From positions 124,001 through 188,000 of the forward strand of contig NZ_SOBW01000009.1 in the NCBI RefSeq assembly GCF_004364975.1: a DNA stretch of 64,000 nucleotides. The letters run 5' to 3'. The number at the start of each line of letters is the position of its first letter. Within the stretch, counting starts at the first letter, position 1. The translations under genes were made by a program, and so were the position numbers. The notes beneath the pieces were generated by a model. That model saw only the letters and a list, made by a program, of their open reading frames with translations. It was not told the DNA's origin and ran no database searches. Positions 18,528 to 28,349 of the stretch are shown here, in pieces. Source of the stretch: Gelidibacter sediminis. Lineage in GTDB: Bacteria; Bacteroidota; Bacteroidia; Flavobacteriales; Flavobacteriaceae.

Positions 18528-18743
18528 GATAACTATCAAATGGTCAGTTCCATAAATATACAATGGATAGCTGATTGGGTGCGCATCTCAAAGTTCAACA
18601 GTTAAAAAATACTGTTCAGTGGTTTTATTAGCCTTCAAATGTACAGTATCACAAAAGTGGGCAATACCTTGTTCGCATTTTAAGATGTTAGTTTAATGGG
18701 ATATAAAATACTAAAATTGAATATCAACCGTTTGAAAAAGCAA
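18528..18743. other. divergent intergenic gap, no gene seen
   Basis: This part of the 346-base gap between the SRPBCC gene and the parvulin cluster holds no plausible coding frame or repeat. The rest of the gap contains the promoter at 18744-18774 and an untranslated leader of about 90 bases. Confidence 0.5.
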
Positions 18744-18774
18744 CTTGTATAATACGCTAATTATATTATTTTTG
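18744..18774 (+). promoter_or_regulatory. predicted promoter for the parvulin cluster
   Basis: CTTG at 18744-18747 as -33, 19-base spacer, TATTTTTG (TAnnTTTG) at 18767-18774. The first gene starts at 18874, leaving a leader of about 93 bases. Confidence 0.6.
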
Positions 18775-18873
18775 CAGCCATCACCAACTGAGTTTTCTAT
18801 TAAAAAGTTGAGGTTGTTCTTTAATGAATTGAAAAGAATAGCGTATCTTAATTTAACGATATCAATAGCGTAC

Positions 18874-20823
18874 ATGAAATTATATGTTAGTTTACTGTTG
18901 TTTTGGTTTATAACTACGATGGCTACAGCACAAATGTCTTCATCAGATGTGCTCATTACGGTTGATGGTGATCCAATACGTGCAACAGAATTTATAAGGG
19001 TTTACAACAAGAATTTAGACTTGGTAAAAGATGATTCACAAAAAGATATTGATGGATACCTCAAACTGTTTATTAATTACCAATTGAAACTTAAAGAAGC
19101 TAAACGTCTTGGTTTGCACAAAAAGGCTAGCTATCTTAAAGAATTTGGCAATTACAAGGCGCAACTGGTCAAAAATTATGTTTCAGATTCTAGAGTCACC
19201 GAAGCTTTGATCAAGGAAGCATATAATCGAATGAAGTACGATGTAAAAGCTTCGCATATTTTAATACGATTGGATGAGAATGAAACTGACACCTTAAAAG
19301 TTTATCAGGAGTTAGAAAATCTTAGAGACCGCGTCCAGACTGAAGGCTTTGATAAGGTAAAAACCGATGTCCATGATGGGCAAACAGTTTTTGCTGAACA
19401 TTTAGGTTATTTCTCAGCTTTTAAGATGGTATATGAATTTGAAAATGCGGCGTATACTACTAAGGTTGGAGATGTATCTATGCCTTTTAGAACGCCATTT
19501 GGATATCATATTGTAAAGGTTGAAGATAAACGGCCTAGTCTAGGGGAGGTGACCGTTGCCCACATTATGGTCAATACATCAAACACTGATACGGTTGTGG
19601 ACGCTGAAACCCGGATTGATGAGATTTATAGAAAGGTTAAGCAAGGCGAACCCTTTGAATCTTTAGCAAAACAATTCTCTGACGATAAAAGTTCAGCAAA
19701 TCAAGGAGGTGAGTTGTCGCCTTTTACTGGAGGACAGTTAAGTTCGCCTGAATTTGAAGCTGTAGCTTTTAACTTGTCTACCATTGGAGAGGTCTCTAAA
19801 CCTTTTAAAACCAATTACGGTTGGCATATTGTGAAGTTATTGGATAAAAAAGGAACCCCAAGTTTTGAGGATGCTAAAATTGAAATTGAAAATAAAATAA
19901 AGCGCGACTCCCGTTCTAAACTGATCAATACAACCTTGGCAAATGATTTACGCAATACCTATAAGGTGGTCCTTAACCCAAATGCGAAAACTTATTTTAC
20001 GTCCATTTTAAATCCTGACTTTTTCTCAAGATCTTGGGCGCTACCTGATCATTTTGATAAAGAATCGACTTTGGTCATTATAGAGAGAGACACGCTCAGA
20101 TATGAAGATTTTGGTAATCATTTACTAAAGATCCAGCAGGTATATGCCGGTAAAACTATGCCTTTTAAAACCGTTATTGAAAAGGAATACACAGGGTTTG
20201 AGGAAGACGCGATCATTGCGTATCATAAAGAACATTTAGAATTTGAGAATGAAGAATTTGGGTTTATTCTCAAAGAATATAGAGATGGATTATTGCTATT
20301 TGACTTGATGGAGCAAGAAGTTTGGAATGCTGCAGCTTTAGATACGGTAGGATTGAAACATCATTATAATACGCATAAAGATTCCTATTTTTGGGAAGAT
20401 CGCGTAGAAGTGGTTATTGCAACTTCAGCTAAAAAAAATAATATTAAAACCGTGGAGAAACTGTGGACGCAAGGTATGGCATATACAGATATTAACGCTC
20501 AATTAAATACGGACTCAGAGCAGAAAGTTATCTTTACCGAAAGTATTAAACCATTAGATTATCACGGTTTTCCAAAAGGCGTAAAGCTGCAGAAAGGGCT
20601 TTCCAAAGTCTATTTTTACAATGATGCCTATCATTTGGTTAAGGTTAATAAAATGCTCCCACAAACGGCTAAAACTTTTGATGAGGCCAAAGGAAAAGTA
20701 ATTAGTGATTATCAAAATGTTTTAGAAGCCAACTGGTTGAAACAGCTTCAGGAACGCTATCAGGTTACTGTAAATACCGATGTATTGCAACAGGTGAAAG
20801 CACAGCTGAACGCCACAAAATGA
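18874..20823 (+). CDS. periplasmic peptidyl-prolyl isomerase with two parvulin domains
   Basis: A 649-residue SurA/PpiD-like chaperone. Residues 1-20 form a signal peptide (LLLFWFITTMATAQ). A chaperone-type N-terminal region is followed by two parvulin domains at about 122-222 (KASHILIRLDENE... GYHIVKVEDK) and about 227-325 (VAHIMVNTSNTD... GGELSPFTGGQL... GWHIVKLLDK), then a long C-terminal region of unknown fold. The ATG at 18874 is chosen because it opens the signal peptide; upstream residues in frame are not coding-like. It is the first of three consecutive related genes and its stop overlaps the next start (ATGA). Confidence 0.88.
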   Translation: MKLYVSLLLFWFITTMATAQMSSSDVLITVDGDPIRATEFIRVYNKNLDLVKDDSQKDIDGYLKLFINYQLKLKEAKRLGLHKKASYLKEFGNYKAQLVKNYVSDSRVTEALIKEAYNRMKYDVKASHILIRLDENETDTLKVYQELENLRDRVQTEGFDKVKTDVHDGQTVFAEHLGYFSAFKMVYEFENAAYTTKVGDVSMPFRTPFGYHIVKVEDKRPSLGEVTVAHIMVNTSNTDTVVDAETRIDEIYRKVKQGEPFESLAKQFSDDKSSANQGGELSPFTGGQLSSPEFEAVAFNLSTIGEVSKPFKTNYGWHIVKLLDKKGTPSFEDAKIEIENKIKRDSRSKLINTTLANDLRNTYKVVLNPNAKTYFTSILNPDFFSRSWALPDHFDKESTLVIIERDTLRYEDFGNHLLKIQQVYAGKTMPFKTVIEKEYTGFEEDAIIAYHKEHLEFENEEFGFILKEYRDGLLLFDLMEQEVWNAAALDTVGLKHHYNTHKDSYFWEDRVEVVIATSAKKNNIKTVEKLWTQGMAYTDINAQLNTDSEQKVIFTESIKPLDYHGFPKGVKLQKGLSKVYFYNDAYHLVKVNKMLPQTAKTFDEAKGKVISDYQNVLEANWLKQLQERYQVTVNTDVLQQVKAQLNATK

Positions 20824-21689
20824 AAAATAATAAATTGATTAAAAGCACTGTTTTAATAGTCTTGGTAAGTTGTTTTCTGATGTCCTGCGATTTTTTCAGA
20901 CAGACGGATGACAGGATCCCCATTGCCCGAGTTGGAGATAACTATCTTTACGAAGAAGATGTTGAAGATTTGGTTGTAGAAGGCACATCTGTAGAAGATA
21001 GTACACTATTAGTAAATGGCTATATAACCCGTTGGGCAACGCAATTGTTATTGGTGGATGGTGCTAAAAGGAATCTGCCAGAAGAGCTGCAGGAGGAATA
21101 TCAGAAACTGGTTACACAATACCAAAATGATCTCTATACCAAGGCTTATATTGAAGCTTTGGTAAAGCGCAATATTGACACTTCGGTCACCTTGTCTGAG
21201 GCCCAAAAAGTGTATGAAAATAACAAAGAATCGTTCAAGCTTAATGAAGAATTGGTAAAATTGAGGTATATCAATTTGCCGCAAAATGCTATTAACAGGG
21301 ACGAAATTGAAAAGCGTTTTAAGAGATTCAATACCAAAGACAAGCGTTATCTAGATTCTTTACATGTCCAATTCAAATCGTATTCCTTAAATGATACCAT
21401 CTGGATTAAGGTGGCACATGTGGTTCAGAAAATCCCTGTGGTGAATGCTGATAACAAAAAAGAACTGTTAAAAAAATCTAATTTTATACAGCTCAAAGAT
21501 TCAATAGGACTATATTTGATCCAAATTAATGAGGTCCTACAACAAAACGATTATGCACCATTAGAATATGTTAAACCGACGGTAAAACAAATCATAATCA
21601 ATCGTAGAAAATTAGAACTCATCAAGCAATTCGAAAAAGATATCACAAGAGATGCCATTAAAAACAACCAATTTGAAATTTACAACTAA
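20820..21689 (+). CDS. lipoprotein related to SurA-type chaperones
   Basis: 289 residues with a lipoprotein signal (LVSCFLMSC, modified cysteine at about 23). The remainder is helical and charged like the N-terminal and C-terminal chaperone arms of SurA/PrsA proteins (IARVGDNYLYEEDVEDLV...), but a full parvulin catalytic domain is not visible. It starts within the stop codon of the previous gene and overlaps the next one, so the three are a tight operon. A role as an isomerase-dead periplasmic chaperone or a partner of its neighbours is an inference. Confidence 0.8.
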   Translation: MKNNKLIKSTVLIVLVSCFLMSCDFFRQTDDRIPIARVGDNYLYEEDVEDLVVEGTSVEDSTLLVNGYITRWATQLLLVDGAKRNLPEELQEEYQKLVTQYQNDLYTKAYIEALVKRNIDTSVTLSEAQKVYENNKESFKLNEELVKLRYINLPQNAINRDEIEKRFKRFNTKDKRYLDSLHVQFKSYSLNDTIWIKVAHVVQKIPVVNADNKKELLKKSNFIQLKDSIGLYLIQINEVLQQNDYAPLEYVKPTVKQIIINRRKLELIKQFEKDITRDAIKNNQFEIYN

Positions 21690-23103
21690 ACTGAGGTTCG
21701 CCCTAACATTAGCTGTTCTAGTAACCTATACATTTAGTTCTGCTCAAGAAGTCATCCAAGATTCCATAGTCAAAACAGAAATCGCACAAGAAACTTCTAC
21801 TCAAAAACGTGTCAAAATTGACGGAGTAGTGGCTGTTGTGGGCGATTATATTGTTTTGGATTCTGATCTCGATAAGCAATTTGCGCAATTGGAAGCGTCT
21901 GGGGTATCTAAGTCAGATTTGCCTACCCGCTGCCAATTGTTTGGTAAACTTTTGGAAGATAAATTATATGCTCATCATGCCATCCAGGATAGTATCGTGG
22001 TGAATGATTTGGAAGTCCGCTCTCAAATTGATCAACAATTCAGTTATATTTTGGAACAGATGGACGGAAATTTAGATAAAATGCTAAAGTTCTACAATAA
22101 GGATTCTGAGCAAAGCTTACGCGATGAAATGTTTGAAATCAATAAGAGTCAGCAGCTTGCAGCGCGAATGAAAGAGAAAATTGTTGAGGATATTGAGGTA
22201 ACTCCTGAAGAAGTGAGGCAATATTTTAACGATATTCCTAAGGAAGAACGTCCATTTTTTGGTACCGAATTAAAGGTAGCCCAAATTGTAGTCATTCCTA
22301 AAATTGCGCAGGCTGAAAAGCAAAAGGTTATTGATAGATTAAATGAATTTAAGGCTGACGTTGTAGAGCGCGGTGCAAGTTTTACATCAAAAGTGGTTTT
22401 GTATACAGATGATGTTGCTTCTCGTAAAACGGGTGGATTGTATACTTTAAACAGAAAACGTCCGCAAATGGTTAAAGAATTTAGAGATGTGGCCTTCTCA
22501 ATGCAGGAAGGTGAAATTTCCGATCCGTTTGAGACTGATTTTGGATACCATATTATTTACTTGGAAAAAATTAGAGGTCAAGAATACGATGTACGCCATA
22601 TTTTGCTACGTCCAGAAGTGACTACAAAAGCAATTAAAGAGGCGAAAGAAAAGATTGAGTTGGTGCGTAAGCGTATTGTTGATAAAGAAATAACGTTTGC
22701 ACAGGCGGCTAGAGAGTTCAGTGATGAAGAGGAAACCCGAAATGATGGTGGACAGTTGATAAATCCGAGAACCCAAGATTACAATTTTGAGTTGACAAAA
22801 ATGGATCCGGAGCTTTACACCCAAATTCAGAGTTTAAAAGACAATGAAATTACACCTGTTCTACAGGATGAAGATCGTGTCAACCCTATCAAGTTTAAAA
22901 TCATGACAGTTACAGATCGTATTGATGAACATGAGGCTGATTTTGCTAAGGATTATCTGAAAATTAAAAATTTAACAGAACAGGACAAACAGTTTAAAGC
23001 TATAGAGAAATGGGTGAATGAGAAAATCATGGACACATATATCAATATTAATGGCGATTATAGAAATTGTGACTTCCAAAGTAATTGGTTAAAAAAGGAA
23101 TAA
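21673..23103 (+). CDS. SurA-like peptidyl-prolyl isomerase
   Basis: Periplasmic chaperone for outer-membrane proteins. A signal peptide (FALTLAVLVTYTFSSAQ) is followed by the SurA N-domain (VKIDGVVAVVGDYIVLDSDLDKQFAQLE) and two parvulin modules at about 200-295 (LKVAQIVVIP... FGYHIIYLE) and 300-400 (YDVRHILLRPE... EEETRNDGGQLI). I prefer the TTG at 21673, which gives a compact signal peptide and a 17-base overlap with the previous gene; an ATG at 21652 is in frame 7 codons earlier. It matches the SurA architecture better than its two neighbours do. Confidence 0.9.
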   Translation: MKFTTKLRFALTLAVLVTYTFSSAQEVIQDSIVKTEIAQETSTQKRVKIDGVVAVVGDYIVLDSDLDKQFAQLEASGVSKSDLPTRCQLFGKLLEDKLYAHHAIQDSIVVNDLEVRSQIDQQFSYILEQMDGNLDKMLKFYNKDSEQSLRDEMFEINKSQQLAARMKEKIVEDIEVTPEEVRQYFNDIPKEERPFFGTELKVAQIVVIPKIAQAEKQKVIDRLNEFKADVVERGASFTSKVVLYTDDVASRKTGGLYTLNRKRPQMVKEFRDVAFSMQEGEISDPFETDFGYHIIYLEKIRGQEYDVRHILLRPEVTTKAIKEAKEKIELVRKRIVDKEITFAQAAREFSDEEETRNDGGQLINPRTQDYNFELTKMDPELYTQIQSLKDNEITPVLQDEDRVNPIKFKIMTVTDRIDEHEADFAKDYLKIKNLTEQDKQFKAIEKWVNEKIMDTYININGDYRNCDFQSNWLKKE

Positions 23104-23107
23104 AGAT

Positions 23108-24061
23108 ATGTCAGACGTTGCTGCCGTAGAACACTTTGTAAAAAAATACAAAGCCTTAAAAAGTGAAGTAGCCAAAGTAATTGTAGGACAGGATGATGTG
23201 GTTAACCAAATCTTGATTTCTATTTTCTCAGGCGGACATGCACTTTTAATTGGCGTTCCCGGATTGGCAAAAACATTAATGGTCAATACCATTGCACAAG
23301 CACTGGGGCTCGACTTTAAGCGCATTCAATTTACACCTGATTTGATGCCCAGTGACATCTTGGGGAGTGAGATATTAGACGAAAATAGACAGTTTAAATT
23401 TATTAAAGGTCCCATTTTTGGCAATATTATTTTGGCCGATGAAATCAACAGGACGCCTCCTAAAACCCAAGCTGCTTTGTTAGAGGCCATGCAAGAACGT
23501 GCTGTTACCGTTGCAGGACACCATTACCAATTAAACTTACCTTATTTTGTATTGGCCACCCAAAACCCTATTGAACAGGAGGGAACGTACCCATTACCAG
23601 AAGCGCAGTTGGATCGGTTTATGTTTGCCATAACCTTAGCCTATCCATCTTTTGCTGAAGAAGTACAAGTGGTTAAAGCGACTACAACCGATATCAAAAC
23701 GACGGTCAATCCGTTATTTACCGCTCAAGAAATTACCGATTTTCAGAATTTAATCCGTCGTATCCCGGTTGCCGATAATGTCATAGAATATGCGGTAACC
23801 ATGGTAGGTAAAACTCGGCCTAATGAAGACACAGCGTCCAATTTGGTGAAAGAGTTTGTAGACTGGGGTGCAGGTCCACGAGCTTCGCAAAATTTGATAT
23901 TGGCGGCGAAGACCCATGCAGCAATACGTGGAAAATTCTCACCTGATATTGAAGATGTTCAGGCGGTATCTAAAGGCATCCTTCGCCATCGAATTATTAA
24001 AAACTACAAGGCAGAAGCTGAAGGTGTCTCCGATGAGCAAATTATTGAGAGTTTGTTCTAA
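23108..24061 (+). CDS. MoxR-family AAA+ ATPase
   Basis: 317 residues. Walker A GVPGLAKT is at 49-56, Walker B is in NIILADEINRTPPKTQAALLEAMQE, sensor 1 in FVLATQNPIEQEGTYPLPEAQLDRFMF, and the C-terminal lid carries GPRASQNLILAAKTHA. MoxR ATPases act as chaperones that mature VWA-domain or metal-cofactor proteins; the usual VWA/DUF58 partner genes are not next to it here. It begins 4 bases after the SurA-like gene, so it is co-transcribed with the chaperone cluster. Confidence 0.93.
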   Translation: MSDVAAVEHFVKKYKALKSEVAKVIVGQDDVVNQILISIFSGGHALLIGVPGLAKTLMVNTIAQALGLDFKRIQFTPDLMPSDILGSEILDENRQFKFIKGPIFGNIILADEINRTPPKTQAALLEAMQERAVTVAGHHYQLNLPYFVLATQNPIEQEGTYPLPEAQLDRFMFAITLAYPSFAEEVQVVKATTTDIKTTVNPLFTAQEITDFQNLIRRIPVADNVIEYAVTMVGKTRPNEDTASNLVKEFVDWGAGPRASQNLILAAKTHAAIRGKFSPDIEDVQAVSKGILRHRIIKNYKAEAEGVSDEQIIESLF

Positions 24062-24101
24062 TGCTAGTTTAAGAATAACCGCATAACACGAATACTCAAA
24101 A

Positions 24102-25211
24102 ATGCAAAAAGAGCGTAATTTTGGTTTAGACTTATTGAGAGCCATAGCCATTACGTTAGTTGTTGTTTCCCATTTAACTTATGTATTTGTCCAGGAGTCT
24201 GATCACCCAATCATTTTAATGATTAGAACGTTAGGGGCTGTAGGTGTCGACTTGTTTTTTGTGTTGAGTGGTTTTCTTATTGGTGGCATTTTGTTAAAAG
24301 GTATTGAAAATGATCGCACCAGGTTTCCTGATTTGATTACTTTTTGGAAACGGCGGTGGTGGCGAACACTGCCCAATTACTTTTTAATGCTTCTGGTAAA
24401 CATTGCCATCTATCATCTTTTTACTAAAGAATTGCCAATAGATATAGGTTCCTTTTTTGTCTTTACCCAAAATTTCGCGCATCCCCAATCTGAATTTTTC
24501 ACAGAATCTTGGAGTTTGTCTATTGAGGAATATGCTTATTTAGTATTGCCCTTATTAATGTTTTGTGTGCTGGCCGTTTTTAGAACAAATGGTAAATTGG
24601 TCTTTTTATATACCACCTTAAGTGTGGTTTTTGTGGCCTTTTTACTTAAATATCAGTTCTATCTGAACACTGAAATATTAACGTATAAGAACTGGAGCGG
24701 AATGTTTAGAAAGGTGGTTATTTATAGGTTGGATTCTATTTACTTTGGGTTCTTACTTGTGTATGTCATGCGGCAAAAAATGGACTTTTTCAAACGACAT
24801 AAATTCAAGGCGCTAGTCTTGGGTGGACTGACATTTTTAGCAGTCCACCTGAGCATCTTTATGTTAAATTTGCAGCCAGAATTGCATCCCGGATTTTTCG
24901 TGTTTTTATATTTGCCATTGATCTCGCTTAGTTGCGCATTAGCGTTTCCCTTTGCAGTACATATGAAACGAAGCGCTGGTTTTAATCCACTCGTTTATTT
25001 CGTGAGCACACGTTCTTACGCCATTTACTTGGTTAATTTTTCAGCTATTCTTTTATGCATCCATTATTTAATTGATCTTGAAACGGCTGCACTGGCCTTA
25101 AAGCTAGTGTTGAGTGTGGTCTATTTGGGAATGACCATTGGTATTTCCAATCTGATTTATAATTATTTTGAAAAACCAATTTTAGATTATCGGGATAGAA
25201 ACATTCGTTGA
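24102..25211 (+). CDS. acyltransferase 3 (OafA/YrhL-like) membrane protein
   Basis: 369 residues, with about ten hydrophobic helices. The N-terminal catalytic region has LDLLRAIAITLVVVSHL (the family R-x10-H pattern with the catalytic His in SH), VGVDLFFVLSGFLIGG and WKRRWWRTLPNYF. Members O-acetylate or O-acylate surface sugars such as O-antigen, peptidoglycan or exopolysaccharide. It follows the MoxR gene by 40 bases. The substrate cannot be predicted. Confidence 0.9.
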   Translation: MQKERNFGLDLLRAIAITLVVVSHLTYVFVQESDHPIILMIRTLGAVGVDLFFVLSGFLIGGILLKGIENDRTRFPDLITFWKRRWWRTLPNYFLMLLVNIAIYHLFTKELPIDIGSFFVFTQNFAHPQSEFFTESWSLSIEEYAYLVLPLLMFCVLAVFRTNGKLVFLYTTLSVVFVAFLLKYQFYLNTEILTYKNWSGMFRKVVIYRLDSIYFGFLLVYVMRQKMDFFKRHKFKALVLGGLTFLAVHLSIFMLNLQPELHPGFFVFLYLPLISLSCALAFPFAVHMKRSAGFNPLVYFVSTRSYAIYLVNFSAILLCIHYLIDLETAALALKLVLSVVYLGMTIGISNLIYNYFEKPILDYRDRNIR

Positions 25212-25391
25212 ATTTGATTTTCTCAACTGTTTTTGGGTTGTTGGCCAATCTAAAAATTATTAATTTAGTATTTTACATATCGCATTATTATAAATAGACT
25301 TGTATTTTGCTTAAATAATCAGCATTTATTGAATAATATGCAAGGCTTTTTTTGATATGGTTACTTATTTTCAAAAGTCTTCTAAATTTTG

Positions 25392-25420
25392 TAAATTTGC
25401 ACTCCTCGAGACCTCGAGAA
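25392..25420 (+). promoter_or_regulatory. aconitase -7 element and a 5'-end hairpin
   Basis: TAAATTTG (TAnnTTTG) at 25392-25399. Immediately after it lie two copies of the palindrome CTCGAG at 25405-25410 and 25413-25418, which can form a hairpin at the very 5' end of the mRNA. The -33 side is weak (TTTT near 25368). The ATG follows at 25452. Confidence 0.5.
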
Positions 25421-25451
25421 CTAAATAAACAACAACCTTAAAATATACTCT

Positions 25452-27716
25452 ATGGCATTTGATATTGACATGATTAAAAAAGTTTACAAAACTATGCCTG
25501 AACGTGTGGATAAAGCGCGTCAAATAGTTGGTAAACCTCTAACCTTATCTGAAAAGATTTTATATACCCATTTATGGGATGGAGAACCTACAAAAGCTTA
25601 TACAAGAGGCAAGGATTATGTGGATTTTGCCCCAGATAGAATTGCATGTCAAGATGCTACGGCTCAAATGGCTTTGTTGCAGTTTATGCAAGCTGGTAAA
25701 CCTAAGGTTGCAGTACCCACCACGGTACACTGCGACCATTTGATTCAAGCAAAACAAGGTGCTGCGCCAGATTTAAAGCGTGCTAATGAAACAAGTAGTG
25801 AGGTTTTTGACTTTTTAGCGTCAGTATCTAATAAATACGGTATTGGTTTCTGGAAACCAGGCGCAGGTATCATTCACCAAGTTGTATTGGAAAATTATGC
25901 ATTCCCTGGCGGAATGATGATTGGTACGGATTCTCACACTGTTAACGCAGGTGGATTAGGAATGGTAGCAATTGGTGTTGGTGGTGCAGATGCTGTTGAT
26001 GTGATGGCAGGAATGGCTTGGGAGTTGAAATTCCCTAAGCTTATCGGTGTTAAATTAACAGGAAGCCTTAACGGATGGACCGCCTCTAAAGATGTGATCT
26101 TAAAAGTGGCTGGAATCCTCACTGTAAAAGGTGGAACTGGTGCCATTGTAGAATACTTTGGCCCAGGTGCTAAAAACCTATCTTGTACAGGAAAAGGTAC
26201 CATTTGTAATATGGGTGCTGAAATTGGAGCCACGACTTCAACTTTTGGTTATGACGATTCTATGGAGCGCTTCTTAAGAGCCACTGACCGTTCTGAGATT
26301 GCTGATGAAGCTAACAAAATCCGTGAATATCTTACTGGAGATCCTGAAGTTTACGAAAATCCAGAACAATATTTCGACCAAGTTATTGAAATTGATTTAG
26401 ATGCCTTACGTCCGCATTTAAATGGTCCTTTTACGCCAGATTTAGCAACTCCAGTTGGAGAACTTGGTAAACTTGCGAGAGAAAAAGGATGGCCAATTAA
26501 AGTAGATTGGGGATTAATCGGATCTTGTACCAACTCTTCTTATGAAGATTTAACACGTGCAGCGTCTATTGCCAAGCAGGCCGTAGATAAAAAAATTGTC
26601 GCAAAATCAGATTTTGGGATTAACCCAGGTTCTGAGCAAATCCGCTATACAGCAGAGCGCGACGGTATTTTGAAAGTTTTTGAAGATTTAAATGCCACTA
26701 TATTCACCAATGCTTGCGGACCATGTATCGGTCAGTGGGATAGAAGTGATTTAAAAGGTGAAGAAAAAAATACAATTGTACACTCGTTTAACCGTAACTT
26801 CTCAAAACGTGCTGATGGAAACCCAAATACCCATGCTTTTGTAGGTTCTCCAGAAATGGTAGCTGCCATTGCAATTTCTGGTCGTTTGGATTTTGATCCG
26901 ATGAATGATACATTGATCAATGAAGATGGTGAAGAAGTGAAATTGGATGCACCACAAGGTATTGAATTGCCACCAAAAGGATTTGATGTTGAAGATGCAG
27001 GTTATGTTGAGCCAGTTGAAGATGGAAGTAAAGTAGATGTATCTGTGAGCCCAACTTCTGAACGTTTGCAATTATTGACACCATTTGAGCCAATAGGAAA
27101 CTCTATTAAAGGAGCTAAACTATTGATTAAAGCATTTGGTAAATGTACAACTGACCATATTTCTATGGCGGGACCTTGGTTACGTTATAGAGGGCATTTA
27201 GATAATATTTCTAACAATATGCTTATTGGAGCGGTTAACGCTTTCGGAATGAAAACCAACTTCGTTAAAAATCAATTAACAGGTGAATATGGTGGCGTTC
27301 CTGACGTTGCAAGAGATTACAAAGCTAAAGGCATCTATTCTATAGTTGTGGGAGATCATAACTACGGTGAAGGTTCTTCTCGTGAGCACGCGGCAATGGA
27401 GCCAAGACATTTAGGTGTTGCGGCAGTATTGGTAAAATCATTTGCTCGTATCCATGAAACAAACTTGAAGAAACAAGGGATGTTAGGATTGACTTTTGCT
27501 AATGAAAGTGATTATGATTTAATCCAAGAAGATGATACTATCAATTTCTTAGATTTAGATCAATTCTCTCCAGAGAAGCCTTTAACATTAGAGTTTGTAC
27601 ACGCTGATGGAACAAAAGATATCATCGTTGCAAATCATACTTATAACCAATCTCAGATTGATTGGTATAATGAAGGATCTGCTTTAAACTTGATTAAAAA
27701 AGAGAATGCGTCTTAA
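25452..27716 (+). CDS. acn: aconitate hydratase (mitochondrial-type)
   Basis: TCA-cycle enzyme converting citrate to isocitrate through a [4Fe-4S] cluster. At 754 residues it matches the mitochondrial-type aconitase subfamily (ACO2-like) rather than the 890-residue AcnA type. The cluster cysteines are visible in LIGSCTNSS and in [11 protein letters not shown] (CxxC). The substrate-binding motifs [14 protein letters not shown] and the C-terminal swivelling domain with [12 protein letters not shown] are present. It is monocistronic, with its own promoter and a strong terminator. Confidence 0.96.
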   Translation: MAFDIDMIKKVYKTMPERVDKARQIVGKPLTLSEKILYTHLWDGEPTKAYTRGKDYVDFAPDRIACQDATAQMALLQFMQAGKPKVAVPTTVHCDHLIQAKQGAAPDLKRANETSSEVFDFLASVSNKYGIGFWKPGAGIIHQVVLENYAFPGGMMIGTDSHTVNAGGLGMVAIGVGGADAVDVMAGMAWELKFPKLIGVKLTGSLNGWTASKDVILKVAGILTVKGGTGAIVEYFGPGAKNLSCTGKGTICNMGAEIGATTSTFGYDDSMERFLRATDRSEIADEANKIREYLTGDPEVYENPEQYFDQVIEIDLDALRPHLNGPFTPDLATPVGELGKLAREKGWPIKVDWGLIGSCTNSSYEDLTRAASIAKQAVDKKIVAKSDFGINPGSEQIRYTAERDGILKVFEDLNATIFTNACGPCIGQWDRSDLKGEEKNTIVHSFNRNFSKRADGNPNTHAFVGSPEMVAAIAISGRLDFDPMNDTLINEDGEEVKLDAPQGIELPPKGFDVEDAGYVEPVEDGSKVDVSVSPTSERLQLLTPFEPIGNSIKGAKLLIKAFGKCTTDHISMAGPWLRYRGHLDNISNNMLIGAVNAFGMKTNFVKNQLTGEYGGVPDVARDYKAKGIYSIVVGDHNYGEGSSREHAAMEPRHLGVAAVLVKSFARIHETNLKKQGMLGLTFANESDYDLIQEDDTINFLDLDQFSPEKPLTLEFVHADGTKDIIVANHTYNQSQIDWYNEGSALNLIKKENAS

Positions 27717-27737
27717 TTTGAGACCATAAATAATTTT

Positions 27738-27773
27738 TAAAAAACTCCTGATAGCCATCGGGAGTTTTTTTAT
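27738..27773 (+). terminator. intrinsic terminator after aconitase
   Basis: AAAACTCC and GGAGTTTT flank a TGAT...ATCG inner part, followed by a T-run (GGAGTTTTTTTATTTT). It lies 22 bases after the stop. Confidence 0.88.
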
Positions 27774-27782
27774 TTTAAGGCT

Positions 27783-28349
27783 ATGAAAATTTCAAAGAGT
27801 CAGCGTAACAATATTATTTTTTTGGGTATCATTTTGATCATGATCATTCCGCAAACGCGACAACCTATTCAAGTGTTTTTACAAAAGGGATTGGCCATGT
27901 TTAGTCCGTCTATTGTGGATGAAGAAGACCGCATCACTTTAAAAGATTACAATTGGCAATTGGTAGATGAACACGGTATGCGCTACGATTTTAATGAGGC
28001 TAAAGGGAAAGTGGTTTTTATCAATTTTTGGGCAACCTGGTGTCCGCCCTGTATTGCAGAAATGCCAAGTATGGAAAAGCTCTATCAAGATTATAAAGAT
28101 GATATGGTGTTTCTTTTTGTGTCTAACGAACAGCAAGAGGTCATTTCAAAATTTAAGCAGAAAAATGACTACGATTTTTTAGTGCATGCTTCAATTACTG
28201 CAAATCCAGTACAGTTGGAAACTTCAGCTATTCCGAGAACCTTCGTCATCGATCAGCAAGGACATATTTTGATTGATAAAACAGGGGCTGCAGATTGGAA
28301 TAGTAAAAAAGTAAGGGGTTTGTTGGATGAGCTTTTAAAACTTGAATAG
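27783..28349 (+). CDS. TlpA/ResA-like thiol-disulfide oxidoreductase
   Basis: A membrane-anchored periplasmic thioredoxin-fold protein of 188 residues. Residues 10-25 form the N-terminal membrane anchor, and the redox site WATWCPPC has Cys87 and Cys90. The cis-proline segment is SAIPRTFVIDQQG. These proteins keep apocytochrome or copper-site cysteines reduced. It is convergent with crtY and overlaps its end by 15 bases. It starts just after the aconitase terminator, so it is likely transcribed from its own start. Confidence 0.92.
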   Translation: MKISKSQRNNIIFLGIILIMIIPQTRQPIQVFLQKGLAMFSPSIVDEEDRITLKDYNWQLVDEHGMRYDFNEAKGKVVFINFWATWCPPCIAEMPSMEKLYQDYKDDMVFLFVSNEQQEVISKFKQKNDYDFLVHASITANPVQLETSAIPRTFVIDQQGHILIDKTGAADWNSKKVRGLLDELLKLE

